Part shown: one piece after another, positions 1 through 7,545 of the stretch
How the letters are laid out: every line of letters starts with the position of its first letter
Position numbering within the stretch: position 1 is the first letter of the stretch
From: Bacteroidales bacterium UBA7569
GTDB taxonomy: Bacteria; Bacteroidota; Bacteroidia; Bacteroidales; Paludibacteraceae
DNA: 23,772 bases
Assembly (NCBI GenBank): GCA_002477945.1
Contig: DLLF01000027.1
Location: 1-23,772 of the forward strand
Reading direction: 5' to 3'
The notes under the pieces: generated by a model
Seen by the model: only the letters and a program-made list of their open reading frames with translations
Databases searched by the model: none
Told to the model about the DNA's origin: nothing
Position numbers and translations under genes: made by a program

Positions 1-73
1 TCTGGCAGGCAACGAGAAAGATTCCGATACCTGCGACAAGGGTGAGAATGGCTGTGAGTACGTTTAAGAACAT
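1..73 (-). CDS. N-terminus of a membrane protein, possibly a Na/Pi-cotransporter-like transporter (partial)
   Basis: Reading the minus strand from an ATG at 73-71 gives 24 codons with no stop before the window edge. After a short start the peptide is strongly hydrophobic, with the run LTLVAGIGIFLVAC, so it looks like the first membrane segment of an integral membrane protein. The small-residue pattern G-x-G-x-F-L resembles the first helix of bacterial Na/Pi cotransporter (NptA-type) proteins. That comparison is from memory and weak. The reading frame is too short to be sure of the family. The gene would continue to the left of the window. No Shine-Dalgarno is visible upstream, which is normal in Bacteroidetes. 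Confidence 0.5.
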   Translation of the reverse strand, partial: MFLNVLTAILTLVAGIGIFLVACQ

Positions 74-136
74 GACAGATGTTAAAAATGATTACTATAT
101 CGGGTTTGTATGGGTGGCGTACAAGGTGTTCTACTC

Positions 137-214
137 AGCCCACTGGGCTTCGTTTCGCTCCGACGCTCAGTGCGCGATGCGCACCCGTCAGTCGCTTCAC
201 CCTTGCGCAAGGGT
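137..214. repeat. Cluster of three GC-rich palindromes
   Basis: Three small perfect inverted repeats lie in a row. AGCCCA/TGGGCT (137-149) has a 1-nt centre. GTGCGC/GCGCAC (170-184) has a GAT centre. ACCCTTGCGCAAGGGT (199-214) is a fully self-complementary 16-mer. The block is much richer in G+C than the surrounding AT-rich spacer. None is followed by a T-run, so simple intrinsic termination is not supported. They resemble REP-like intergenic hairpins, and a similar pair occurs at 1186-1221. Confidence 0.7.
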
Positions 215-294
215 TGCTTATCCCTTGCTGTTTGACACGAGATTGACGGGGTTAATGAATGTAAATATATAGGGCATTGATGGTTGGGGGATTG

Positions 295-324
295 AACATT
301 AATTACCGTGTAATTAACCATTAA
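295..324. repeat. 30-bp AT-rich direct repeat, copy A
   Basis: Begins AACATTAATTACC and ends CCATTAA. It differs at only two positions from copies B (339-368) and C (1131-1160). It contains the internal inverted repeat TTAATTAC/GTAATTAA around a 3-nt centre. Confidence 0.85.
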
Positions 325-338
325 TTATTTTGGAATAG

Positions 339-368
339 AACATTAATTACCATGTAATTAGCCATTAA
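339..368. repeat. 30-bp AT-rich direct repeat, copy B
   Basis: Identical over 30 bp to copy C at 1131-1160, and offset 44 bp from copy A. It lies 8 bp beyond the stop codon of the lipoprotein gene, so copies B and C bracket that gene. It contains TAATTAC/GTAATTA arms around CAT. Confidence 0.9.
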
Positions 369-376
369 GCATGGGG

Positions 377-1084
377 TTATTGATAAAGAGAGTGATTGCG
401 AAGTATCTGCACCGAGCAGTCGCCCCAGTGTTGCAGGTACCAAGCGGCACTCTGCATGTTGCGGGGATCGCTGACATCCCATGCGGGGAAGCCGAACCAG
501 TCGTCCACCGCCCAACGACGGAGTTGGCGGCAACGGCTTTGGACTACGTAGGCAACGCAGAAATAGCGATTGCCGATGTGGAAACGGTCGAGGCAGATAA
601 TGCGGTGGTGGCGGCGACTGACGAAGATATTGCGCCAGACGATGTCCGCCCGCTGCACGGCTTCGGGCTGATAGACATCACCGTGGAGGTTAATAGTCAC
701 GGAATCGGCATAGATAGCATAGTCGGGCGCAAGGCGGATGGGTTGGTCGGTCTGCAGGAGCAGCACGTCGTCGCGATAGATGAAACAGAGCGAGTCGGGA
801 CGGAAAGGCAGGTCGAGGAGTATGCTCTCCACGAAGCGTTTGCCGCCATACTCGGACAGGCTGTCCGCCGGAATGAAGTGCGCGCCATACGAGCCGTCGG
901 CGGTGTTCTGCTCCAGTTGGGGGTAGTCGGTGAAATGCCAGTAGATGTGTGAGAGACTGTCCGCGATGCGCCCTGATTGGGCATCATACGACCAGCGGGA
1001 GGACATCGACAAGCCCCGCACGGCAGAACAGGACGTGAGGCAGGTGAGCAGGAGGAGAAACAGGAGAGGTTTGCGTAGTGCCAT
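377..1084 (-). CDS. Predicted lipoprotein of unknown function
   Basis: 235 codons. The N-terminus is a lipoprotein signal: MALRK, a leucine-rich hydrophobic stretch, then the lipobox LTSC with the modified cysteine at residue 19. The product is therefore expected on the outer or inner membrane facing the periplasm. I chose the ATG at 1084 because the longer frame (from 1135) adds 17 residues before the signal peptide and would cover the upstream repeat-leader DNA. I do not recognise the mature domain. It has no obvious repeats or catalytic motif, and its last 100 residues are rich in Arg, Trp and Cys. G+C content is higher than in the flanking spacers. The gene is bracketed by two identical 30-bp repeats, which could mean it behaves as a duplicated or mobile cassette. 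Confidence 0.75.
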   Translation of the reverse strand: MALRKPLLFLLLLTCLTSCSAVRGLSMSSRWSYDAQSGRIADSLSHIYWHFTDYPQLEQNTADGSYGAHFIPADSLSEYGGKRFVESILLDLPFRPDSLCFIYRDDVLLLQTDQPIRLAPDYAIYADSVTINLHGDVYQPEAVQRADIVWRNIFVSRRHHRIICLDRFHIGNRYFCVAYVVQSRCRQLRRWAVDDWFGFPAWDVSDPRNMQSAAWYLQHWGDCSVQILRNHSLYQ

Positions 1085-1130
1085 GCTATTTGACACGAGT
1101 TTGATATAGTTAATATATATAAATACATGA

Positions 1131-1160
1131 AACATTAATTACCATGTAATTAGCCATTAA
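1131..1160. repeat. 30-bp AT-rich direct repeat, copy C
   Basis: Identical to copy B (339-368). It lies 46 bp upstream of the lipoprotein start codon. The order repeat, AT-rich spacer, leader is the same as for copy A plus the 226-267 segment. Confidence 0.9.
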
Positions 1161-1185
1161 TTCCTTTGCAATGGATTGTTTCCTG

Positions 1186-1221
1186 TGCGCCTAAGGCGCA
1201 TAACGACGCGAGCCGCGTCGT
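1186..1221. repeat. Pair of GC-rich palindromes
   Basis: TGCGCCT/AGGCGCA around a single A (1186-1200) is followed after 2 nt by ACGACGCG/CGCGTCGT around AGC (1203-1221). Both stems are perfect. There is no T-run on either side. The pair resembles the 137-214 cluster in composition and in lying next to a 30-bp repeat. Confidence 0.75.
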
Positions 1222-1294
1222 CTCCCAACCGAGATGCCACTATGCTTTTATATTGAACAGACATTAACATGCAACAGACTAATGACCATGTGAA

Positions 1295-2050
1295 CTATTT
1301 GCTGTATTGTTGTATCCGTTGTTCCAAGAGTTGCACCTGTTGCGGGGTGAGGTCGCCCTGCTCGGCAGCCTTGCGGAAGACGGGCAGGTACTGCTGCCAC
1401 TTGTCCATGCCGTAGTGCTGGACGACAATCCATATCGCGGAGGTGGCGTCGCCTATCTGCTTCTTGCCCAGCCAGCCACGCGCGGTGTAGAGGGAGTCCA
1501 CGAAGTGCATGTGGAGGGTATCCAGACGGAGCATCTCGCGGTTGAGGCTGTCCTTCTCGGGGGCGTTGGCGTAGTAGGCTTGCACGTAGCGTTGGCGGAT
1601 GGACTGGTCCTCGTTCCAGATGGCGTGGAGTTGCTCGTAGAGCGGGTGCTCGTACGCCGACTCGATGCGGGTCTGACGCTCTTTGCACGCGGTGGCAAAA
1701 GGCTCCCAACGCGGGTCGGAATGGAGGGAGAGCAGGTCGGCATCACTGTCGAGACTGCGGCTGTACCAGTCAGGGAACTGCTGCATAAGCCGATTCAAGC
1801 GGGAGAAAGCGGTGTCGGTCTCGCCCGCACGGGCAGCACAACAGGCAGCGTTGTAGTAGTTGGCGGCGCAGGCTTCGGGGCGTTTCAGTGCCTCTGCAAA
1901 GAAAGCACTGGCTCCGGCATAGTCGCCTGCCATGTAGCAGGAGTCGGCGGAATGGGTCAGGGAACGAAAAGAGGTTGTATCTGCTGCCTGTGCAGCAAAT
2001 ACAACCACCATACAAAAGGTCACAAAAAGACCAGATTTAACAAGTCGCAT
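1295..2050 (-). CDS. Exported TPR-like protein with DUF6624-type C-terminus
   Basis: 251 codons. Residues 1-22 form a Sec signal peptide ending AAQA. Residues 30-95 look like one or two tetratricopeptide-type helical pairs (YMAGDYAGASAFFAEAL, then NYYNAACCAARAGE). The C-terminal third matches my recollection of DUF6624: a Gly-Trp near GWLGKKQIGD, then IWIVVQHYG, then a helix ending in LLEQRIQQ. DUF6624 proteins are secreted and have no established activity. The stop of the next gene upstream (2065) is 14 bp away, so the two are probably co-transcribed. A structural or scaffolding role in the periplasm is plausible but is inference. Confidence 0.85.
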   Translation of the reverse strand: MRLVKSGLFVTFCMVVVFAAQAADTTSFRSLTHSADSCYMAGDYAGASAFFAEALKRPEACAANYYNAACCAARAGETDTAFSRLNRLMQQFPDWYSRSLDSDADLLSLHSDPRWEPFATACKERQTRIESAYEHPLYEQLHAIWNEDQSIRQRYVQAYYANAPEKDSLNREMLRLDTLHMHFVDSLYTARGWLGKKQIGDATSAIWIVVQHYGMDKWQQYLPVFRKAAEQGDLTPQQVQLLEQRIQQYSK

Positions 2051-2064
2051 AATATAATTGGCAT

Positions 2065-3426
2065 TTATCTGCGAGTGGATCCTCCTGAACGTGAAGACGA
2101 ACTTCCACCACCAGAGCGAGAACCTCCACCAGAGAAAGATGCACTTCCCCGTGAACTTCCGCCACTATAGGAACTACCTACCCTACTACCCGATGAGGAA
2201 GACGAACGAGATCCGCCACTAACGGAGGAACTGCGTCGTGATACAGATGGTGAACTGCTTCTACTGACAGAGGAAGAAGATGACCTTGTTGCCGATTGCA
2301 GACTACTACGTGAAGCCGATGAAGAGGCTGCCCGAGACACGGCACTACTCTGACTTCTGCTACTACCGCTATTATTATTACTCCGTACAGTTGCAGAAGA
2401 GGACGTACGACTGCCTGAAGATGCAGTTGAGCGCGAAACAGAAGCAGAAGATGATGAGCGACTGCCCGACACTGCCGTACTTTGAGAGCGGCTGCTTTGC
2501 ACCGCGGAAGACTCGGCTCTACGCGTTGACGAGTTGTTATTAGCCGCCGTACGGCTACCCGATGCAGCACCACTCAGCCGAGTTGTTCCCGTGGCATAAG
2601 CACTTCCGAAAGTGCGACTCTGCGACGATGCCGAAGCGGCACCTCGTACACTGCTTGCATCACGGACACTACGTTGCGGCTGCAAGTCGCGAGCATTGCG
2701 TACATTACGGTTGGCATTGCGTTGCGAAAAACCACGGTCAGGGTGCAGGGTAGCATAATCGTAGCGTGCCACTTGCGGGCGCATGGCAGCATAAGCGGGA
2801 GCCGGTTGCGGACGCATACGGTAACTGCAATAAGGATGATGATGGTGATAATCATAGATATGATGCCAATAGTCGTGCGCCAACCAGCAATTGTACGCAT
2901 GCCAATAACTCGGGTAATAGCCCCAATAATAGGGTGAATGCCAACAATACCAATGCGGTCCCCAGAACCAATCGTAGATGACAGGAGTATAGATATAAAC
3001 AGGTTCTATCACATAATCGGCACCATAGATATACTCATCGCCGATAATCTGTACCGTTACCTGCTGCGTTGTCTCGTCTTTTTCGGCATAGATACTTGCC
3101 ACATCCTGGTAGATGTCTTTTGCAAGAACTGCTTGAATCACGACGAGATGGGCTGATTTATCGGTTGTTTCGACCACACGAAGATAATCGACCTGACCAT
3201 CTCCGTTGAGATCCAAGTTGGATATACGCGTCTTGGGGTCATTGAGTTGTTGTTCGAACTCTTCCAAATTCTTTGTTTCTCCAAAGAGGGTTGCTACCGC
3301 CTTCAAATCCAGATTTGCCGAGATGTCGCTATCCGTGGCAGTAACGGTAACCGTTTCGTCTGCAAACAACACACAGGGTGCTAACAGGAGCAGACCTAAA
3401 ATCCATGTTGTCAATCGTGTTTTCAT
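2065..3426 (-). CDS. Exported EF-hand-like protein with aromatic/His region and Ser/Arg-rich tail
   Basis: 453 codons. Residues 1-22 are a signal peptide ending VLFA. Residues 25-135 form a folded-looking domain that includes an EF-hand-like calcium loop, LDLNGDGQVDYL (71-82). Residues 138-205 are extremely rich in Tyr, Trp and His (for example HHIYDYHHHHPYC). From about residue 255 to the end the sequence is almost only Ser, Arg, Ala, Gly and Thr, a low-complexity tail of roughly 190 residues that is probably disordered. I do not know a function. Related proteins with a DUF-type N-domain followed by a YWH-rich and SR-rich tail occur in Bacteroidetes as far as I recall. The basic, serine-rich tail could bind nucleic acid or polysaccharide, or be O-glycosylated; this is speculation. 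It is first in a probable operon with the DUF6624 gene. Confidence 0.85.
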   Translation of the reverse strand: MKTRLTTWILGLLLLAPCVLFADETVTVTATDSDISANLDLKAVATLFGETKNLEEFEQQLNDPKTRISNLDLNGDGQVDYLRVVETTDKSAHLVVIQAVLAKDIYQDVASIYAEKDETTQQVTVQIIGDEYIYGADYVIEPVYIYTPVIYDWFWGPHWYCWHSPYYWGYYPSYWHAYNCWLAHDYWHHIYDYHHHHPYCSYRMRPQPAPAYAAMRPQVARYDYATLHPDRGFSQRNANRNVRNARDLQPQRSVRDASSVRGAASASSQSRTFGSAYATGTTRLSGAASGSRTAANNNSSTRRAESSAVQSSRSQSTAVSGSRSSSSASVSRSTASSGSRTSSSATVRSNNNSGSSRSQSSAVSRAASSSASRSSLQSATRSSSSSVSRSSSPSVSRRSSSVSGGSRSSSSSGSRVGSSYSGGSSRGSASFSGGGSRSGGGSSSSRSGGSTRR

Positions 3427-3509
3427 AATTGTTATGTTTTAGTATAATAACTTGCTTAAAGCAGAGCAATTTTTGTGCCAAAGATTTCAGATTGTAAGCA
3501 GGATGACGC

Positions 3510-4388
3510 TTACCTGTGAACATTTGTTTCTTTTGGGGATGTATCGTCAAGAGCCATCTCGGCATGGTAACTAGAGCGCACCAGCGGTCCACTCTCCACA
3601 AAAGAGAATCCTTTATCAAGGGCAATGCGTTTGTACTCGGCAAACCGTTCGGGAGTAATATACTCCGCAACAGGACAGTGACGGCGGGACGGTTGGAGAT
3701 ATTGTCCCAATGTGAATATATCCACTCCTGCTCCAAGTGCATCGTCCATTGCCTGAAATACTTCTTCTTGCGTCTCCCCCAAACCAAGCATAATTCCTGT
3801 TTTTGTACGCAAGCCCGCTTCATGCGCCGCACTGAGCGTATGCAAAGAGGTTTGATAGGTGGCTTTGGCTCTCACCAAAGGCGTGAGACGGGCGACCGTT
3901 TCCATGTTGTGTGCAAACATATCGGGGGCAGCAGCCAATACCTCTTTGATAAGAGTTTCCTCACCAGAAAAATCCGGGACGAGGGCTTCAATCTTTACTT
4001 GTGGGCATCGTTTGCGGACAGCCTCTATACATCTGCGCCAATGGTTTGCGCCCTGGTCAGGGAGATCGTCCCGCGTCACAGAGGTAAGAACCACATAACG
4101 CAAGTGCATTGCCTCCACCGAAGCCGCCAAACGTTCTGGTTCACCTTCGTCGGGAGGAAGCGGAGAACCGGTTGCAGTGGCACAGAACTTGCACCCGCGT
4201 GTGCAGATGTCTCCAAGAAGCATAAAAGTAGCGGTACCACGACTCCAGCACTCAGCCAGATTGGGACATTTACCGGAACGGCATATAGTGTGCAAACTCT
4301 GCTGCGAGAGCAGGTTGCTAACCTCTGCATACTGTTCATGAGAAACACGGCTTATCCTCAGCCATTCGGGTTTTCGCTGTATCTGCAT
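3510..4388 (-). CDS. lipA: Lipoyl synthase
   Basis: 292 codons, the usual length. LipA is a radical-SAM enzyme that inserts two sulfur atoms into protein-bound octanoyl groups to make lipoyl cofactors for 2-oxo acid dehydrogenases and glycine cleavage. Both iron-sulfur clusters are visible: the auxiliary cluster in CRSGKCPNLAEC (Cys36, 41, 47) and the radical-SAM cluster in CTRGCKFC (Cys62, 66, 69). The C-terminal RSSYHAE supplies the conserved serine that ligates the auxiliary cluster. The start ATG lies 5 nt after the ribBA stop, so the two genes share a transcript. An inverted repeat GTAAGC/GCTTAC (3494-3513) overlaps the stop codon but has no T-run. Confidence 0.96.
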   Translation of the reverse strand: MQIQRKPEWLRISRVSHEQYAEVSNLLSQQSLHTICRSGKCPNLAECWSRGTATFMLLGDICTRGCKFCATATGSPLPPDEGEPERLAASVEAMHLRYVVLTSVTRDDLPDQGANHWRRCIEAVRKRCPQVKIEALVPDFSGEETLIKEVLAAAPDMFAHNMETVARLTPLVRAKATYQTSLHTLSAAHEAGLRTKTGIMLGLGETQEEVFQAMDDALGAGVDIFTLGQYLQPSRRHCPVAEYITPERFAEYKRIALDKGFSFVESGPLVRSSYHAEMALDDTSPKETNVHR

Positions 4389-4393
4389 ACCGA

Positions 4394-5590
4394 TTACACC
4401 ATTTTCAAGTTATGATGCATTTTTTCTTTTTTCGTCCGCATGTAGCGTTCATTGTAAGGATTGGGAGCGATTTCCAGAGGTACATTCTCAACAATTTCTA
4501 TACCATAGCTCTCCAATCCGATACGTTTCACAGGGTTATTGGTCATAAGTCTCAGTTTCTGCGCCCCCATGGTGCGAAGGATCTGTGCGCCTATCCCATA
4601 GTCACGTTCGTCAGGTTCGAAGCCCAAATGTATATTCGCCTCGACCGTATCATCGCCCTGCTCCTGCAACTTGTAAGCCTTAATCTTATTCATCAATCCG
4701 ATACCCCTGCCCTCTTGATTCATATAGACCAAGATACCCTTGCCTGCTTTTTCTATCAATTGCATAGCCTTGTGCAGTTGTTCGCCACACTCGCAGCGTT
4801 TGGAACCAAAGATATCGCCCGTCATGCACGAGGAATGGACACGACACAATACAGGTTCATCCGGTTCCCAATGCCCTTTAACCAATGCGACATGCTCCAA
4901 TCCGTTGGATAACTGGCGGAACGGGGTGAGCATGAAATCGCCATATTCGGTAGGAAGAAAGACCGTTTCCCCCTTTTCTATCAGCGATTCGGTTCGAAGG
5001 CGGTAGGCTATCAAGTCCTTGATAGAAATCAAACAGAGTCCATACTTCTCCGCCACCTTTTCCAATTGTGGTATGCGTGCCATGGTGCCGTCTTCATTCA
5101 TTATCTCTATCAATGCGGCGGCAGGATAGAGTCCAGCCAACCGTGCCAAATCGATAGCGGCTTCGGTATGCCCCGCACGCCGCAATACCCCGCGCGACTT
5201 GGCATACAACGGATTGATATGTCCCGGTCGTCCGAACGTAGCAGGCGTAGAGGCAGGGTCTGCCAAGGCGCGTATGGTCGCAGCACGATCGTGTGCAGAA
5301 ACACCCGTTGTGCACCCCTCCAACTTATCAACCGTTATCGTGAACGGCGTACCCAACATAGAAGTATTGTTCTGTACCTGACGGGTAAGTTCCAATTCGG
5401 CGCAGCGTTCTTCGGTGAGCGGTGCACAAAGAACCCCCCGCCCGTGCCGGAGCATGAAATTAACTTTTTCCGGTGTTATCTTTTCTGCGGCAACAATGAA
5501 GTCTCCTTCGTTTTCACGGTCTTCGTCATCGACCACAATAACGAACTTGCCTTCTTTGAAATCTTCTATCGCTTCTTCTATCGTATTCAT
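4394..5590 (-). CDS. ribBA: Bifunctional 3,4-dihydroxy-2-butanone-4-phosphate synthase / GTP cyclohydrolase II
   Basis: 398 codons, the normal length for the fused enzyme. It catalyses the two entry reactions of riboflavin synthesis: ribulose 5-phosphate to dihydroxybutanone phosphate, and GTP to the pyrimidine intermediate. Residues 1 to about 200 are the RibB domain (DDEDRENEGD at 21-30, HGRGVLCAPL, RRAGHTEAA at 137-145). Residues from about 205 are the RibA domain, with zinc ligands Cys255, Cys266 and Cys268 (SSCMTGDIFGSKRCECG) and the NQEGRGIGL loop at 291-299. Promoter 5659-5690 leaves a leader of about 60 nt, too short for an FMN riboswitch. The later-step enzyme RibH is encoded separately at 20598-21116. 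Confidence 0.97.
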   Translation of the reverse strand: MNTIEEAIEDFKEGKFVIVVDDEDRENEGDFIVAAEKITPEKVNFMLRHGRGVLCAPLTEERCAELELTRQVQNNTSMLGTPFTITVDKLEGCTTGVSAHDRAATIRALADPASTPATFGRPGHINPLYAKSRGVLRRAGHTEAAIDLARLAGLYPAAALIEIMNEDGTMARIPQLEKVAEKYGLCLISIKDLIAYRLRTESLIEKGETVFLPTEYGDFMLTPFRQLSNGLEHVALVKGHWEPDEPVLCRVHSSCMTGDIFGSKRCECGEQLHKAMQLIEKAGKGILVYMNQEGRGIGLMNKIKAYKLQEQGDDTVEANIHLGFEPDERDYGIGAQILRTMGAQKLRLMTNNPVKRIGLESYGIEIVENVPLEIAPNPYNERYMRTKKEKMHHNLKMV

Positions 5591-5658
5591 ATCGTGTGCA
5601 ATTTATGTAGTAATGACAGCGTATTCACGCAGCCATAAAAAGTGTCAAAAACATTGAG

Positions 5659-5690
5659 CAAAGGTAAGGAAAATAACCATGCGTGCCAAA
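5659..5690 (-). promoter_or_regulatory. Bacteroidetes-type promoter for ribBA-lipA
   Basis: On the minus strand TTTG (5690-5687), 20 nt, then TACCTTTG (5666-5659), an exact match to the -33 TTTG / -7 TAnnTTTG consensus. It starts just after the cinA stop codon. The predicted transcript begins near 5651. Confidence 0.85.
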
Positions 5691-5692
5691 TT

Positions 5693-6958
5693 CTATTTCC
5701 GCAAAATCCCAATGGCGTGCAGCAACGCCATGTTGGCAGCCCTATCCGTGATTTGTTCGCGCAACTTCCCCAAATGCATGCACCAGGATGATGTGCCGCA
5801 AGGCGTTGCGAAGGCAAACCAAACCGTTCCGACCGGTTTTTCCGGAGTTCCTCCATCTGGTCCTGCGATGCCGGAAGTGGCTATGGCATAGTCTGTATCC
5901 AACAGATGTCTGCATCCCTCCGCCATCTGCCGAACTACGGGTTCGCTTACTGCGCCGAACTGCGACAAATCGTCAGCATTAACCCCTAATACATTTTGTT
6001 TCACTTCATTGGAATATGCCACGACACTGCCCTTGTAGAAACGGGAACTGCCTGGTTGCCGATTCAAAAGTTCAGCAATTTTCCCTCCCGTGCAACTCTC
6101 GGCAGAAGCGATAGTCAGTCCTTTCCCACCGAGCAATTCTCCGAGTATGACTTCAAGCGGAAGGTCTTCCGTTGCGACAAGATAATCCCTAACCAATGGG
6201 AGCAGGGCGGACAATTGCTCTTGCATTTCCTGTTCGAGGACACCTTCATTTTCTATCGCAGACGAAGGCATGATCCCCGTCAAACGAAGACGGATTATGC
6301 CATCCTTCGGCAGATAAGCCAAGTGAAGATGTGCGGGGAGAGCGTCTTCCCATGAGGCAATACGCAACGCCAAAGCCGATTCGGCAATACCATGAACCAA
6401 CAGGGTATGATGAATAATATATTGCTGTTTGCCAAGCATTTGAAGACGAGGCAACACATGATGCCGCATGGCATATTGCATTTCATAGGGGACACCCGGC
6501 ATACTGACCACAATTTTAGCCCTATCGACTGTGCCGGCATCAAACCACATTATTGGAGCAGAGCCGACATCGTTGGGAAGGACTGTACAGCACTCCGGCA
6601 CGAGCCATTGTGTAGCCGTAAGGCTATTCAGGATATCCGGTCGGTCTTTATACAACGCCTGAACATGACGGCGGACTTCATCATTTTCAACCAACCCTGT
6701 ATGAAAGAATGAGCATAGCACCTGCTTTGTGATGTCATCTTTAGTGGGTCCGAGTCCACCCGTGACGAGAACGAGGTCGGCACGCTTCAATGCCTCGCCC
6801 AACTCGTAGAGGATTTGTTGTTGTTCGTCGTGTACACAAACGGATCTCAACACCTCAATTCCCATGTCATTGAATTGTTTCTCCATCCAGGAAGAATTGG
6901 TATCGGCAACTTGTCCGATAAGCAATTCATCGCCTATAGCAATTATCTCTGCTTTCAT
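5693..6958 (-). CDS. cinA: CinA family protein (MoaB-like plus nicotinamide-nucleotide amidase domain)
   Basis: 421 codons, typical for the two-domain protein. The N-terminal MoaB/MogA-like domain starts MKAEIIAIGDELLIGQ and has VLVTGGLGPTKDDIT; in the family this part carries ADP-ribose/NMN-related pyrophosphatase activity. The C-terminal PncC-type domain has ASAESCTGGKIAELL, the VVAYSNEVKQNVLGV strand and ATSGIAGPDGGTPEKPVGTV, with the catalytic Ser/Thr-Cys-Thr region intact. It would deamidate nicotinamide mononucleotide to recycle pyridine nucleotides. CinA was first named from competence operons, but nothing here suggests competence. It lies 4 nt after the DUF3109 gene and is the last gene of the def operon. 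Confidence 0.94.
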   Translation of the reverse strand: MKAEIIAIGDELLIGQVADTNSSWMEKQFNDMGIEVLRSVCVHDEQQQILYELGEALKRADLVLVTGGLGPTKDDITKQVLCSFFHTGLVENDEVRRHVQALYKDRPDILNSLTATQWLVPECCTVLPNDVGSAPIMWFDAGTVDRAKIVVSMPGVPYEMQYAMRHHVLPRLQMLGKQQYIIHHTLLVHGIAESALALRIASWEDALPAHLHLAYLPKDGIIRLRLTGIMPSSAIENEGVLEQEMQEQLSALLPLVRDYLVATEDLPLEVILGELLGGKGLTIASAESCTGGKIAELLNRQPGSSRFYKGSVVAYSNEVKQNVLGVNADDLSQFGAVSEPVVRQMAEGCRHLLDTDYAIATSGIAGPDGGTPEKPVGTVWFAFATPCGTSSWCMHLGKLREQITDRAANMALLHAIGILRK

Positions 6959-6962
6959 AGTT

Positions 6963-7541
6963 TCACTTCATTTGTTTCTGCCATTCATCCGCTACCAGAC
7001 ACAACTCGTCATACCACTCTTTTCCAAAGCGGTCAATAAGCGGTTCCCGAAGGAACCGGTATATTGGCAGATGCTGCTTCTTTCCCAATTGTCTTGCACA
7101 ATGGCAGATGTCCCAATGATGATACTCCACCGCCGTGAAAGAAGGGTACTGAGTAAGCCTTATCGGATACAAGGCACAGGAAACAGGTTTACGGAGAGGG
7201 GACTTGCCCTCGGAATAGAGTCTCTCAATCAAGCAGTAGCACCACCCCTGCCTGTCGGTTCGCGAGAAAATACAATCGCGTCCGTCCACTATTTCCAACA
7301 CACGTTCCCCCGTAGGATCGTCATACGAAATTCCCCGTTGCTCCACCACATCACGCGCCTCCTTACGCATGAGAGGAAGAAGGGACGGCAACAATGCCTT
7401 TATTTGTTGTTCTTCTTCGGTTGTAACGGGTGCACCGGCATCTCCTTCGATACAACAACGTCCCTTACACACAGACAAATCGCAACAAAACGTTTTCTCT
7501 ATGATTTCGAGACTGACAATCGTATCTTGTATGTGGAACAT
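6963..7541 (-). CDS. DUF3109 family cysteine-rich protein
   Basis: 192 codons from the chosen ATG. The family normally begins MF-x-IQDTIVSL and this frame gives MFHIQDTIVSL. The frame extends to 7571, but that would overlap mntP by 26 nt. A tandem ATG one codon earlier (7544) is also possible. The hallmark is the cysteine cluster near the N-terminus (FCCDLSVCKGRCCIEGDAGAP; Cys19, 20, 25, 29, 30) with further cysteines in the DGRDC, GWCYC, PVSCALYP and DICHC segments. This suggests a bound metal or iron-sulfur centre, as in YkgJ-like zinc/iron-chelating proteins. The biochemical role is unknown. It sits 4 nt after the mntP stop in the def-mntP-DUF3109-cinA operon. Confidence 0.9.
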   Translation of the reverse strand: MFHIQDTIVSLEIIEKTFCCDLSVCKGRCCIEGDAGAPVTTEEEQQIKALLPSLLPLMRKEARDVVEQRGISYDDPTGERVLEIVDGRDCIFSRTDRQGWCYCLIERLYSEGKSPLRKPVSCALYPIRLTQYPSFTAVEYHHWDICHCARQLGKKQHLPIYRFLREPLIDRFGKEWYDELCLVADEWQKQMK

Positions 7542-7545
7542 CATA

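Larger units (their letters stand above)
74..376. other. Repeat-rich intergenic region
   Basis: About 300 bp between the partial membrane-protein gene and the lipoprotein stop codon. No convincing gene is present; the short ORFs on both strands have no coding character. It holds three GC-rich inverted repeats (137-149, 170-184, 199-214), a 42-bp segment (226-267) homologous to the leader of the downstream lipoprotein gene, and two copies of a 30-bp AT-rich repeat (295-324 and 339-368). Confidence 0.75.
1085..1294. other. Spacer with leader duplication, repeat copy C and hairpins
   Basis: Between the DUF6624 gene and the lipoprotein gene. In minus-strand order it contains palindromes at 1203-1221 and 1186-1200, the 30-bp repeat copy C (1131-1160), and a 42-bp leader (1084-1125) that aligns without gaps to 226-267. 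No CAAAnnTA sequence (a minus-strand TAnnTTTG) is visible, so the lipoprotein promoter is not of the standard type or the gene is read from upstream. Confidence 0.7.

Noticed and set aside
371..952. 193-codon plus-strand open frame
   Set aside because: Antisense to the lipoprotein gene, which has a proper lipobox signal peptide; the plus frame has none.
1307..2170. 287-codon plus-strand open frame
   Set aside because: Antisense to the DUF6624 gene and the end of the Ser/Arg-tail gene; low-complexity Val/Leu/Gly translation typical of a shadow frame in GC-rich DNA.
3516..4415. 299-codon plus-strand open frame
   Set aside because: Exactly opposite lipA, whose motifs are intact; no domain in the antisense product.
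5591..5660. FMN riboswitch upstream of ribBA
   Set aside because: The predicted leader is only about 60 nt and shows none of the conserved RFN elements.
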